Source: Timema cristinae
Lineage: Eukaryota > Arthropoda > Insecta > Phasmatodea > Timematidae
Reading direction: 5' to 3'
Length of the DNA: 64,000 nt
Assembly: GCA_039000515.1 (NCBI GenBank)
Contig: JBCFYV010001001.1
Coordinates: 9,383,873 to 9,447,872 of the forward strand
Under the pieces are notes generated by a model. That model saw nothing but the letters and a program-made list of their open reading frames with translations, was not told where the DNA came from and made no database searches. Shown in pieces: positions 36,081-48,113 of this stretch (position 1 is the first letter of the stretch; each line of letters starts with the position of its first letter). The translations under genes and the position numbers were made by a program.

Positions 36081-36354
36081 TTATTATTTAGCACCGCGTC
36101 TTATTACCCGTTCGGGTTATACGCTTTAAGTACTAATTACGCTAATGGATTAGGAATTGGGGAGGTTGAATTAAAGAAAGTGAACCCGCATTTGCGTGGA
36201 GGGAGAGTGGAAAACTATTTAGGAAAAACCACCCCAGTTCACCCGACCGAGATTCGAACCTCGATCTCCCCGTCCTCAGCAGTCGAGCCCAACACGACTA
36301 GCGTGTTAGCCAACTACGCCACAGAGGCGGGTATCGAATTGTAAGACGCGGTGC
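36081..36354 (-). repeat. SINE family B copy flanked by inverted 3' ends
   Basis: A near-full minus-strand copy starts with tattatttagcaccgcgtct and contains gaggttgaattaaagaaagt and the head ccacagaggcgggt. Beyond the head, after tatcgaattg, a plus-strand fragment of the same 3' end follows (taagacgcggtgctaa). The unit is therefore bounded by perfect 14-bp inverted repeats agcaccgcgtctta and taagacgcggtgct. Confidence 0.88.
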
Positions 36355-37190
36355 TAAAAAAAATTATTAGTAAATGATGGCCCTCAATATGAAACGAACC
36401 GGGATGGCTTGGGGATAGATAATTGGCACTCTAAACCAAAGGACCTGGGTACGATTCTCGTGTCTAGTCATTATTCACTTAATTGAATAGTCTAATAGGT
36501 TTGTATTTTCTAGTTAGGATTAACCTTAAGAGATTATAAAAAAAACGTAAACGTTATTTAATCATTTATATCAACTGTACATATCTAATCAGAAGAAGTA
36601 TAATTTTTTTTTATTACTATAATCTTCAACCCTCGTCACTCTTTGAGAGGGGTACATGTCCAGCTGTTACCGTAGCCTTCGCGCACCCTAAAAAAATGTG
36701 TACACCCTTTCCACCTCGCCCCCCTTCAGTCCAGTTCTCTACATCCTCTCACCAACTTACAAGATTCCACGTAGACGTCCCCGAAACCATCAATTTTCGC
36801 CATGTCCAATGTCGTCACCCTCTTCCGATTTCGTCCTCCCCCCACCCCCTCCACCTGTTCAACACATTGCCAGATAAAATTAATGATTAAAAAAGAAACG
36901 TTTCCTCACTCTTACTCTCTCAAAGTGTTGTTTGGTTGGGTTTTTTTTTCCCTTTACTACTTACATGTTAAAGTGTTGACCCTCTTTTCCTCTTCTCTAC
37001 ACCCCTCGTTGCAATCTTCTGCAAGGAACATTTTCACTCACTCTTTCTATATATATATTTATTTATTATTTTTCGAGGCACGTCAAGATATCACGCGCCA
37101 TATGGTTCCAAAAAACAAACCAAGAGGAATGTGCTAAGAACAAAATCGGCATATTTGATAGCATTAAAAAAAAATCATAAAATGATATAC
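36355..37190. other. intergenic, pyrimidine-rich patches
   Basis: A weak tRNA-like segment lies at 36405-36470 (gggatggcttggggatagat, then gggtacgattctcg). The stretch 36690-37030 is C/T-rich on the plus strand and opens frames (36696-36890, 36802-37137) made of simple composition only. Confidence 0.4.
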
Positions 37191-37282
37191 CACCTGCTCT
37201 GGTGGCCGCATGGCTACTCTCGCAATAGACTAGACTGCCGATGACAGGGATATTGGGGTTCAAATCCCGGTAGAGTCTAGTA
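37191..37282 (+). repeat. family-B-like SINE head
   Basis: The order tctggtggccgcatggctac, gactagactgccgatgacag and tggggttcaaatcccggtag is the tRNA-like head of the B-like family, truncated in the body. Confidence 0.65.
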
Positions 37283-37612
37283 ATCTCTACATATAAAAGG
37301 TACAGGGGAAAAAATTCCCGTTACACACATTTTTCAGGGCAACAACTTTTATATCTCGCACCCCTTAAGGACCTCAAGAAATGCCTTTAAAAAAAATTGA
37401 TTTAAATATAACGGAGACCTCTCTTAACCATATTATAGAGTGAATTATAAAGGTCCCATCATTCTCTAACAGATGGCAGGACTAACTCTATTTGAGTTAA
37501 AACTGGAGTTATCCCCATTTTCAACTCTAGCCTTCATATGAATAATAGCTATAACACGAAGCACTAAGGGTTAGTCCTAATCATTGACCAAATTTTATGA
37601 AAAAGCAATCGT

Positions 37613-38145
37613 GCTTTTGTGGCCGCATGGTCTAAAATGTCACTCTAGCAATATACTGGATTATCGATGACGGATAGATCGAGTTTCAAACCCCCGACCA
37701 GGCATGGTAAATATTTTCTCCCCTTAAGGTGAGGTAGAAGGGATAGCAAGTGTTTTTACAGTTTTTATAGAATTGAAAGTTTTTGGCCAAAATAAATCAA
37801 ATATTTCTCCAGTAGCAACATAGAGTTTAGTTTTCTACACATGCTAATATCAACAGATCTTGAATATCTGTCAAGGGTGTCATGGAATGACATTATGACA
37901 TTATTCCAGGACACCCTTGACATATATTAAAGATCTGTTGATATTAGCATGTGCAGAAAACTAAATTCTATGTTGCTACTGGAGAAATATCTGATTTATT
38001 TTGTCCAAAAACTTTCAATTCTATAAAAACTGTAAAATTACTAGCGCTCCCTTCTACCGCACCTTAAATGATATTCACCCTACTCCACGCAAATTCAGGT
38101 ACACTTACTCTAAATTCAACCTTACTCATTACTAATAAGCATATG
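37613..38145 (+). repeat. family-B-like SINE split by the foldback element
   Basis: The head half (ttgtggccgcatggtctaaa, gatcgagtttcaaaccccc) ends at about 37723. The 3' half (ctccacgcaaattcaggtac, ctctaaattcaaccttactc) resumes at about 38068. The two halves join to the usual B-like order once the 37724-38067 insertion is removed. Confidence 0.75.
37724..38067. mobile_element. 344-bp foldback palindrome flanked by TTAA
   Basis: Two arms of about 165 bp are nearly perfect inverted copies. Matching words include tctccagtagcaacatag with ctatgttgctactggaga, and gctaatatcaacagatct with agatctgttgatattagc, around a short centre near 37893. The ends read ttaaggtgaggtagaaggg and cccttctaccgcaccttaa. 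TTAA at both ends could be a piggyBac-type target duplication with termini ggtg(a/c)ggtagaaggg. No transposase is encoded. Confidence 0.9.
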
Positions 38146-38159
38146 TATTAGGCAGGAGG

Positions 38160-38282
38160 AAGATCGAACTTAGAGGAGGAAGAGTGGAAAACCACCCTCA
38201 AGACACCCAACTGGGATTCGAACCTCGATTTTCTCGTCATTGGCAGTCCAGACTAGACTATTCGGCCACCTCAGTGGGTGAT
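38160..38282 (-). repeat. family-B-like SINE, inverted neighbour
   Basis: The words ggaagagtggaaaaccaccc, gggattcgaacctcgat and ttcggccacctcagtgggtg are family B read on the minus strand. It lies directly after the plus copy at 37613-38145, giving a head-out inverted pair around the palindrome. Confidence 0.7.
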
Positions 38283-38552
38283 GTTAATAATTGTATTAAA
38301 TATATTGTAATTATATATAAAAAGCTCTCCTACTATGTTAATGGTTTATTAAAGTAAAAAAAAAAAATTCTCTACGTTTTAAAGAATCCGTGGCTAGTGT
38401 TGGACAGTTTTACTAGTTCATGTAATATGTGTCAGTAATAATTGAAATTATTTTTTAGTTCATATGCAACGAAGGTTTAAAATGTATATTTTAAATTACT
38501 TACTTGTTTTAAACCCTATTACTCGGCAGAAGTTTAATTCGACGGATATGGA

Positions 38553-39163
38553 ATGATGGTCTAGGGGTAAGGTGTCGGACTTCTGTGCTGGTGGTCCGGG
38601 GTTCATTCCTCGGTCCCGGCAAAGATTTATCTGATTACCAAACCCTTCCTTCACCTCTGACAAGACATCTTGTGAATGTGGGAATGCCAGGCCTCCACCG
38701 TGGTTCGGATTCCACGTTAAACTGTAGGTCCTTCATTTCATCTCACAATCACCCTACCATTACACATTAGCGTAAGTGCGTATAACCCGAACGGGTAGTA
38801 AGACGCGGTGCTAATAATAATAATAAAGACATCTTGTGAATGTGGGGAATGCCAGTCCTCCACCGTGGTTCGGATTCCACGTTAAACTGTAGGTCCTCCA
38901 TTTCATCTCATAATCACCCTACCATTATACATTAGCGTAAGTGCGTATAACCCGAACGGGTAGTAAGACGTGGTGCTAATAATAATAATAAAGACATCTT
39001 GTGAATGTGGGAATGCCAGGCCTCCACCGTGGTTCGGATCCCACGTTAAACTGTAAGTTCTTCATTTCATCTCACAATCACCCTACCATTACACATTAGC
39101 GTAAGTGCGTATAACCCGAACGGTATAAGACGTGTTGCTAATAATAATAATAATAATAATAAT
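38553..39163 (+). repeat. SINE family A with its 3' half repeated three times
   Basis: The first unit has the head (gatggtctaggggtaaggtg) and full body. The part from agacatcttgtgaatg to the (taa)n tail then recurs with starts at 38663, 38827 and 38992, a period of 164-165 bp. Each unit ends in a (taa)n run and the units differ by only a few bases. All are of the short subfamily. Confidence 0.93.
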
Positions 39164-39955
39164 ACTTGTCATCGATTGGTGGTGCTTCATATTTCAAGTG
39201 TTTACTTTCGTAACTAAGTGAGCTGGATTTTAGGTAAGAATAGATTATTTAAAGCCGGCGACACCCGCGCCATCTACTCCAAGTAGGTTGACTCTTGAAC
39301 TAAATGTGCTATGCTTATTTTAACGAAAATCTGATTTAATTGCAGCCGATTTAAACTATAATGTTTTAAAATATATATTATGACTTTAGCTTTTGTATTG
39401 TTTTTTGTAAATATGTATTTTATTTGGTGTTAATTTGTTGGTTTAGCCAGTTTTGTTATATTTGGTTATTTACTATGTTTACTATTGAAAGTTTTCTTAA
39501 GGTCTGTGCCTAAATAGAACATATTTTAATTGGGAATTTTAAATAAAATTGAGGTATTTTGTTTTGAAGAATGACTAGGAAATGATCTTACGCTGAGCGT
39601 TTTTAAAATCCTCAAATATATGGTGAATTATTGTTTATATAATACGTAATATTTTCAAAAAGAGGCAAAGTCCTCAAGTGCCATTTTGACTTTTAATGTG
39701 TGGAAAGTTATGCTATATAAAGGTCAGAATTTTTAAATAAATCTTTTCCTTTCGAGACCGGAAAGTTTCAACATTGGTGAGATCTGAACATTTTATTATC
39801 TAGTAAATTTTAGCATCTGAAGACATTTGACCTATCTCATTAATGCGCGATATCATAGAACAGTTCCGGATTTTTTTTCTTACAAATAATATATGTACTG
39901 TATTAGTACTAATCATTAACTCAACATTAATATAAGATTGTATATTTTATGCATC
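39164..39955. other. intergenic, no recognised feature
   Basis: AT-rich sequence without coding signal or recognised repeats. Confidence 0.4.
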
Positions 39956-40565
39956 CTTAAGCCTAACCCTACGCACTTGGAAACATTGTTTGCTAACTTT
40001 GATCGGAAAGTGTTTCCCATATTTGCCAAAATGTTTGCTAATTCTTTCCCGTGTGTGCAAACAAGGGAAAGAGAATAATTGGAAACAGTTAAAACAACAT
40101 TGTTTCGCGTCCAGACTACAATGATGAAACATTGTTTCCCCAGACAGATTTCAGTTGAATGAAAGATGTCTGCCAAGGTTGACTTGTGCTTAAAAAAAAA
40201 ATTAGTGTGCTTTCTTCGAAATTGCACCCGAACGGTTTTTCACTTCGCTCGGACCAACTGAATACTTTTCGCTTATTTCATTATATATATATTCGTTTTT
40301 TTTTACAGTCCACGAATGTCAAATCTCACGACAACGTGTATGTGTGAAATATCTCTATAAGTTCCAGTGTCCTTTCGGTTGACCACGACATGACAAAACA
40401 GGAACTGATGTGATATCTGTGAACAGCAGAAGCAAACTGGTCCACGTTGTTTGTTGTAGCGAATTTTGGCAAACACGTCCAGACACGCAAACACACTGTT
40501 TCTCGTAACCCATTTGAAATGGATGACAAAAAAACATGTTTCCTTCTTCGAAAACACGATTATTA
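39956..40565. mobile_element. MITE-like segment rich in inverted aaacattgttt words
   Basis: The words gaaacattgtttgctaac, ccaaaatgtttgctaat, aacattgtttcgcgtccaga and gaaacattgtttcccc occur in the left half. The inverted partners ttttggcaaacacgtccaga and aaacacactgtttctcg occur in the right half. The open frames on the minus strand here result from this structure. Exact termini are not fixed. Confidence 0.5.
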
Positions 40566-41330
40566 CTTCCCAAAAAGTTTGTAAATGATGTTTCTAGGGA
40601 TATTTTTCCTAGTACCTACTAGGCTTTATGAGAACAATCCTTTCTATTGTATTACTACTTTTAAGGTGAAACTCTCGAGGAAATATTATTCTTTGTTAAA
40701 CTAAAGCCACATTTCTCTGATTACATTTTAATTGGGTAAATTAAATATTTAATTCTTTACAACTATTGTGTTTTATTTTCTTAATATAGATATAATATTA
40801 TAATTAGCATAGCATAGGGGTTTGTGTGTATTGGTTGTTGCTTAGACAACAATCAGTCATGAAATTGATTAGTGTGTTTTATTTATAAAATTTTTGTGCC
40901 CATATTATTTGTGTAGAGTGTACATAGATATAATTACCTGAGGTGTCCTGTGGCAAGAGAGGACCACCAGGGATCCTGGCAACCGACAAGGTAATAAAGG
41001 TGAACGCCGTGTGGAGTTCAGAGGTCTCGAAAAAAAAAAAAAAGAGCTTTCGTCAGGCTGTTGAGCAGTTACAGGAACAACTAATTTCTGGTTTTTATTT
41101 ATTTTGTCAATTTAATTGTGACAGCGCCCACCTAACATACAACAGCCTTTCAATTACCACATTTACAAATATAGATATATGATAAAGGACTGTGGTGGGT
41201 ATAGAAGAAGAGTTTTCTCCACTATGTAGGCCTAAAGATCTAACCTAATCTCCAAATCAACATACAAGCTGTTTCCCATCTACCGTAGTATTTCATGTAC
41301 AAATATAAGATAATTCTAGGTAAACTCGCA
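40566..41330. other. intergenic, one poly-A-tailed patch
   Basis: A GC-richer patch at 40940-41030 (ctgtggcaagagaggaccac to gaggtctcg) ends in a run of 14 A and might be a small retrosequence. Nothing else is recognised. Confidence 0.3.
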
Positions 41331-41580
41331 CAAGATACGAACTTGTACTGAACCTGGTTCTCCCTCTGACCCTCCACTTAGATGCCCACCTGGCTTGTCT
41401 CACTCCAGTAACCCCAAGGAGGACATGGTAAGAGCCGAGACCTCCCTGGGGAGCTGAAGTGGCGCCCCAGAGGAGGGCCCGAAATGCCCACGCAACATGC
41501 AAACGACCCAAAAAGTGGGGGAAGGGAGACCACCCTAGTCCTTTTATCACCAGAAGGGGAGGAAAATCACTACACGATTC
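41331..41580. other. GC-rich island of unknown origin
   Basis: About 250 bp stand out by composition (ctccctggggagctgaagtg, cgccccagaggagggcccga). An 85-codon frame is open on the minus strand but shows no recognised domain, and the plus strand has no convincing exon. It could be a recent insertion or an old retrosequence. Confidence 0.35.
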
Positions 41581-42970
41581 TTTACTTCCTGTGCCATTCC
41601 CCGTTTGATATCTTACTACCTCCTGTTAGGTAGAAAGGGAACTTAAAACTCTGTAACGTTTTAAAAAAAGTGTATGTATAATATTAATCAAATAGAAATT
41701 ATTTTCTTACTAAAGAACAGTAGTTTTTTTAAAACACCTTTTGGTAAATACAGACATACTTCTGCGGCCAACGTTGATAACATTTTCATTGTTATTTTAT
41801 AGGTAATGATAAAATACTTCAAAAGTAACCGCTGCTTATTATATAGCTTGGCCTATGAACATTTACATGAAAGTTGATCTCTTAAGTATTCTAGCCGTAA
41901 AAAAAGTTTCCGACTATTAAAATTGGACTTATTGAATTTTTTCCCCATAGGAAATGTAACCTTTTATTACATGTTCCTTAATTGTTAATTATACATGATC
42001 ATGGGTTTTCCCAAATTATAGGTCCGTTCTTAGATGAAGCAGCTAGATTTAAATAGCCATATCCCCTAAATGAATAATTATATTAGATTTGAATTATATT
42101 TGAAAGAAGATTAAGTAAAGCTGATACAAACATTTAAAAGTAACGAACACAATATGGCTTTTACAATGAGAAGAAGAACACAGTTCACACTTTACATTGC
42201 TGCCACTGGACAAAAGAGGTAATGGCTGCCTCTTGAAGAAAATCGATCCTTACCGTCCAAATCCCCCGGCCTAAGTTTCATTCTATCGTAACTCATTAGG
42301 AGGAAGTGTGAAACGCTCAACACAACTTCCTAAAAGAGGGGGGGGGGGGGGCCGGGGAGACATAAAAAATAGAAGATAGGGCACGTAGTTAGGAACACAC
42401 AAAAGAACAAACACAGGGAACTATATAATATTTGAAGTATTTCTATGAATTTGACTAATCCTATTTATCAGTTTATTAGACCTGAGTATGATTCTGGTGA
42501 GAATTGAAATTAGTCCTCACTAAATGTACAGTGAAAGCAGCCATTATACCAAGGAACTAGCGATTAACAGAAATGAATATATCAATTTTCACCTATTCAA
42601 TCATACAACATTTTTGATTTATCTTACAATATAATTAATATATAATTCTCCTACTTTCACTCAACATTTTTATCATCATTCACGCATTAGACTTAAAAAT
42701 TGTTTCGACTTTATTGACTATGTTTAAGTGTTTTAATTTGTACAATCTTTTAGATGCTTTTATTTACTGTCTTAAATACTATCATTTTATTGATTTTTAA
42801 CTCATGTACGAGTATGTAGATCTTATAGTCTTATACATACTCACATTGCTTACAAACTTAAAACATTATACCTACCTATTTGACTCATACTTATATAGTT
42901 TATAATTTTTAGAACTGTCCTTTACCCAGTGGAGATATATCAATTTACTTATTTATCTTTACTCATATTA
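41581..42970. other. intergenic, no recognised feature
   Basis: AT-rich sequence. A run of about 14 G at 42338-42351 is the only notable feature. Confidence 0.4.
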
Positions 42971-43372
42971 CCGGCTTCGGTGGCAGCGTGGTCTAAAGCG
43001 ATACTCTCGCAGTAGACTAGACTGCTGGTGACAGGGAAATTGTGGTTCCTAAATGGTTTCCCACTCTCTAGCCAATCGAGTGCGGGTACACTTCCTCTTG
43101 ATTAAACTTTCCTCACACACAATTCGGTGGCAGCGTGGTCTAACGCGCTACTCTCGCAGTAGATTAGACTGCCAATGATGTGTAGATTGAGGTTCGAATC
43201 TCGGTCGAGTGTACTGATGTATTCTTATAAAATGGTTTTACACTCTCCCTCCACACAAATCCTGGTACACTTCCTCTAAATATAACCTTCCTAATCCCTA
43301 AACACACTAACGTAGATAGCCCTAATTAGTAGTAGGACGTGGTGATAGTAAATAATAATACTCATATCATAT
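42971..43372 (+). repeat. family-B-like SINE tandem dimer
   Basis: Two head-to-tail units begin with cttcggtggcagcgtggtct (42977) and attcggtggcagcgtggtct (43122). The first lacks its box-B region and part of the body; the second is nearly complete and ends with agtagtaggacgtggtgata and (aat)n, a diverged form of the shared 3' end. Confidence 0.85.
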
Positions 43373-43599
43373 TAATTTACATTAGATTTTCTATTGAATT
43401 ACGTGATTTACTAGAATATTAAAATGTTTATCATGAATATTAAAGACTATATTCATTATATACGTAGTAGAAAACCTAAATTATATTATTTTAATCTCAC
43501 TTTCTAAACATATTAAATTCTACTCAGATGTATTGTCATTCCTTGAAGTGCACATTCTGTTTTAAAAAATAATCAAATATAACTTCATTTATTTTTCAC

Positions 43600-43840
43600 C
43601 ACGTCTTAGTATATGTTCAGGTTGTTCGCACAATGTTAGTGGTATAGGTATGAGACCCGTAGAATTTTAAAAGAAATAGGCCTGCACTAGCATTTTCTTG
43701 GAGGGTACATTTGAGGGGGGAGGGGCAATATTGGGAAAAAATACCCCCAGTACACTCAACCAGGATTCGAACCTGGATATCCCTGTTACCGGCAATCTAA
43801 AGATAAGATTGCACCCATTCAACCATCCATGTGGGTAATT
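43600..43840 (-). repeat. family-B-like SINE
   Basis: The plus-strand reading starts with cacgtcttagtatatgttca and ends with the head aaccatccatgtgggtaa. It contains aaccaggattcgaacctgga. Moderately diverged. Confidence 0.65.
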
Positions 43841-44480
43841 TAAAAATTCCCATATTATTATCTTAATAAGTGCTATAACATATTATTTTAAAAACTAACT
43901 ACAATATACATTTTGGTTTATTGAAGGAAAAACCATCATCATTTTAATAATTTTGGCTAGAGCCTGTACATATTTTTGTTCGTAATGCCAACAAGATTAA
44001 AGAAAGTGTTGAAAAAAGACTGTAATATTAGTGTCTATAACAAATAAATAATAAATAAAAAGTATAAAATGGTATACTCAAGGATTGTAATAAAAACATG
44101 TATTAAAGTAGCGCAAAAAAATCATATAAAAAAAATTGCATCGCATAATAAAAAAAGAATACGTTAACCAATGAAGTGGATAAAAGCTACCAAAGAACTG
44201 AAAGAATAAAAGGGAGGGGGAAAAAATACTTGCCTGGAGAGGAAAGTTATGGCTAATAGTTAAGTACATAACGCAATAAAATTCCGCGAGTGGAATCGAG
44301 GAAAGAGAGAGGTAGAGTAGGAGAAAGGGAGAAGACTTGAAGTGAGGAAGAAGGGGAGGAGAATATTTGATAAAAAGTAGTTTACTGGTTGAAAGGCTTT
44401 CTACGTGGTCCACCAATTTATGGTGTAAAATAATGGCGGGAATATGAGAGAGAGAGGGCAAAGTGGACTGAGGCGAAGTT
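43841..44480. other. intergenic with purine-rich low-complexity tract
   Basis: The part 44200-44460 is rich in ga repeats (gagagagaggtagagtagga). The 127-codon open frame on the minus strand (44078-44461) reflects that composition. A short tRNA-like fragment follows at 44490-44545 (cctctggtgcgctcatatcc, tgttcgaaaccaggtcgg). Confidence 0.45.
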
Positions 44481-44756
44481 CACAAACACCCGCAGCCTCT
44501 GGTGCGCTCATATCCCCTGTTCGAAACCAGGTCGGGTGCACTTAGGATGTTTTACATATTTTGATTTACATTGCGGTTTTCCCAGCCTCTTTCTAAGCGA
44601 GTTATAATACATATTATTAGAATTAAATTTTCTCATCCTATATTCTTGAATATATGTTGCCTTCGGATGGGATGAGTGAACAGTTAATGGTAATATAAAC
44701 ATCAAAGCCAAATCAGAATGAATACAATTATTTAAATAAAGCTACTTGGTTTTTCT

Positions 44757-45125
44757 TCAACAACCCGAAGGTTGGTTTGATGTGATTTATATCCATACGG
44801 CACTGGTGCATGCACACAGTCATTCAGTTGGTTAGTGCCGCTAGCACCATCTGGTAGAAATCCCATGTAAAAGGGGGAATTCAGAAAGTGTGGTGGGTTC
44901 CCAGTTGCCTATAACACGGAATTTCTATAAGCGATAGTGAAAGGGCCCACCAATTTAGCCAAGAAAGTTATTTTAACATATCTTCCAGGGATCTTTTACA
45001 TGCCACAATCGATATGGAAACAATGGATTTCTGAAAGAAGTTGTACTATGGATTTTTTAACTCTCAATAAAAATCCGTCGACCCCAGCTGGGCTTAAACC
45101 CATTAACATCGAGTCCTTGTGTAGG
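44757..45125 (-). repeat. SINE family C, near-full copy
   Basis: The plus-strand reading starts with caacccgaaggttggtttga and contains ccatctggtagaaatcccat, ttccagggatcttttacatg and gctgggcttaaacccattaa. The tRNA-like head at the high-coordinate end is incomplete. The same order is found at 60040-60430. Confidence 0.8.
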
Positions 45126-46494
45126 GTAGAATAAAACAATGAAAGTAAAACACAAACTGGAAAATGCTCATATATGTTTGGATCTGAAATATTGTTAGAA
45201 ACCATCTTCTACCAAAAGTGTCCACTTGGCAATGGTAGAACAAACATATTTACTATTGTAATACATTTTCATACATAGTAGCAACACATATATGAGGATG
45301 GACTTGGTGTCAGTTAAAATATACATCAACCCAAATATAAAGAGCTTCTCTTCTTTATGTATCCACAGTAATTTTCAAATTTTGAGCAAATTAATATGGC
45401 CAGACTCTATTTTTAAGCGCTTAAGGGCGCTACAAGAGAAATCGCTTAGAAGTGTTACATACGTTTAGAAATCCCGAATTATTTATGAAGTGGTTTGACA
45501 TTTTCTAATATTATTTTCCCCAAAATGTAGGCGAAAGTCCTGACCAGTTAAAAAGTTTAAATTTTCAGGTTAAAGTGTTTAAAAAAATGTGTGATAACTT
45601 ACACAAAATCCTATAATACAATCCCGAATTTTGTTTTTGTAACTCTATCAAAACATGACTCTATTTGATATAGGAAGGCTAGATCTATGCCTTCAATTTT
45701 ATAGGAAGCACCACTTTCAACCACCAACATTTATTGAAAGTCACTAACATTTGTTTTTCTAGAAAAATGTCTTATTTGATTTTAAACTTATAAAATCCAT
45801 GCAAAAGTTGTCAATAATATTTACGAATTACTTTATGGTTTCTATTTAATAATCAATTCAAAAGATCCAGAATTTAAATACAATTGTAACATATCTTCCC
45901 ACCACGGTGGCAACACGAGTTTATAAATAATACACTTCCTATGAAAATCAGACTTTGAGATTCTATAGTTTTTCTTCAATCTCTGAATTGAAAATTTTCG
46001 CTTAGTACGTCGATGATTATTTTAAACTTTAAACTGAAAATTTCAACCTTTTAACCGGTGAGAAATCTGCTTATTTCCATAGCTTACATTTTGTTGAAAA
46101 CAATATTTAAAAATATCAAACAACTTCTTAAATAACGCGGGATTTATAAAACGTTTATAATGCAAATCATTGCTCTAGCATTAAGCAAATGCTGATATTA
46201 CGTTAGAGAAAAAAATATGTTTATAGTAGACACCTATGTGAAAACCTAAACTTCCTTCTATCTGTAATAAACAGTTTTTGTAATCACTACCTTTAACACA
46301 AGTTATACGTATATTTGCATTAATAAAATATAGATAAGGAAGAAAAGATAATATAAAATGTACTAGCATTGGCGGAAGGCAGAGTGGTAAAAATTTAGTA
46401 AAAAAAAACCCCACAAATACCGGAATGATATTTGAACTTCAACCTCCTCGCTACCAGCAATTCAATTTATTGTAAACCAAACACCATAGACTGT
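45126..46494. other. intergenic, no gene recognised
   Basis: AT-rich. A degraded B-like fragment on the minus strand is possible at 46340-46470 (gcagagtggtaaaaatttag, then a box-B-like tgaacttcaacctcc). Confidence 0.4.
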
Positions 46495-47935
46495 GTGACA
46501 ACTGGGATGGGTTGCAATGAACTCTAGTTTACCGGTCGTGGTCTTTGTACAGTTCACTCTCATGGATAGGCCTACTATCCCAATCTTGTCTTCTTTCTTT
46601 TACGTCTTTCTTCACTTTCTCTATAAATTGAATCCTTGGGTCTTTCAAGTTTCAACTGGTATCGTCCCAATTACTTTCATTTAAGAGGATTGTCTCACCT
46701 TCCTTCTTTTGTTCATTCGTTGTAGATATCCATACCACTTTAGTCAAGCTCTACTTTTATTTTTACCCCTCCTATTTGCACTGGAATCCTTCCCATTGGT
46801 CAAATTCCTTATTCTATCTCTTTTAGTACTTATTTACATTGATCTTATGAACTTAATCTCGGAGGCCTATAATCGATTGTTGTCTCTGTTGGATTTGGTA
46901 CAAGTCTCAAGAGCTTACATCAAGATAAAAATGTAATATGTCTTGAAGAGTTCCAATTTAGCCCAATGTAATACTTAAATATCCCAAAGCAGTTTCTTCA
47001 CTAGAAATGTGCTGCTTTCTGAGTTAGGTTCGTCACTTCATTATTGCCGTAGATATTGTTGTCATTATGCAGCCAAAGTAATTAAACTGCTCTACGTTTT
47101 CTAGAGCTTCACCATTCGTAGTTATATTTGCTTCTGTTCCTCGTTTATTCACTAACATTGTGCCCTGGCTGATTTTTAGACCAAACCTTGTGAATGTATC
47201 ACTCCCCATATCGAACCTCTCTTGCACATCTTCCATATTATCTTCCCACCTCATGACATTATCAGCGAAGACTACAGCATCAGTTTCACTTCTACTTCTG
47301 TGTTGTTGTTGTTTTTATTTCACTTATTACTATCATAAACAGCAGTGGTGACAGGGAACTACTATGTTGGACACTCCGACTAGTTTCAAATCACCCGCTG
47401 TTTCCAATTACAATCTGCACACAACTATCGCACTTTATCTACAGCTTCCTGATCTTTTGGATTAGTCCCTTTGGTACATTTCTTCTCCTCAGGCACTCCC
47501 AAATGCTGTGCCTTTTCTATGTCCTCGAAGACGACGGTAACTGTTTTGTCCTTATCTCAGTACTTCTCTTGAAATATTCTTGTGGCAAAGCTCAGACCAG
47601 GAGTACTTCTATCCTTCCTAAATTCATGTTGCTCCTCTTCTAACTGTGTTCTCTTTGTGCCCTTAATATTTTCTCAGTTATCTTCTCCATCAACTTCAGC
47701 CCTTGTAACAGTAGAGAGATTACTATAAAATGTTCACATTATTTCCTATTTCCTTTCTTGAATAATGGTACGAATACACCTTTGCTCCAGTCGTCAGGTA
47801 TACTGTTTTCTCTCCATATGACCTTGAGTATTCTGTAGAGCCAATGCAGTCCATTTTCTCCTGTAGTAATATTTGCCTTGAGCTCATCTTCCCCTTCCAC
47901 CTCCTCATACTCTTCAGCACTTTTTCTATTTCCAT
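46495..47935 (-). pseudogene. non-LTR retrotransposon ORF2 relic, RT to C terminus
   Basis: Read from 47935 downward, broken frames give EIEKVLKSMRRWKGKM, then a VIW.ENS..D-like block, VTVVFEDIEKA, DNVMRWEDNMEDVQERFD, FGLKISQGTMLVNKRGTEA, GEALENVEQFNYFGCIMTT and finally FIEKVKKDVKERRQDWDS with ESELYKDHDR. This is the full order of a LINE reverse transcriptase, thumb and C-terminal segment (…GRP…W…V..D…RG.DW…, then DR.RW). Stops and frameshifts are frequent. The clade was not determined. Confidence 0.85.
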
Positions 47936-48113
47936 CTAGGTCAGTAGGGGTTCCTCTTCAGCGGGATCCTTCCTGTCTCCTACATCCTGTTCCTCTGCAA
48001 CATTCAATCAATATAATGATACAAAAATTAGTTAAATAATTAAGCTACTTTGTCTATAATTTAATGCTATTCGTGGGACACAGCTCACAAAAGAATATAT
48101 GATGAACCATATC
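47936..48113. other. spacer between LINE relic and minisatellite
   Basis: The first part may continue the LINE relic upstream; no motif is seen. Nothing else is recognised. Confidence 0.4.

Noticed and set aside
36696..37137. Two overlapping plus-strand frames near 37 kb
   Set aside because: They follow a C/T-rich tract with low-complexity products and no splice or start context.
44078..44461. 127-codon minus-strand frame
   Set aside because: The frame lies in a ga-rich low-complexity tract and its product is made of S, L, F and P without a domain.
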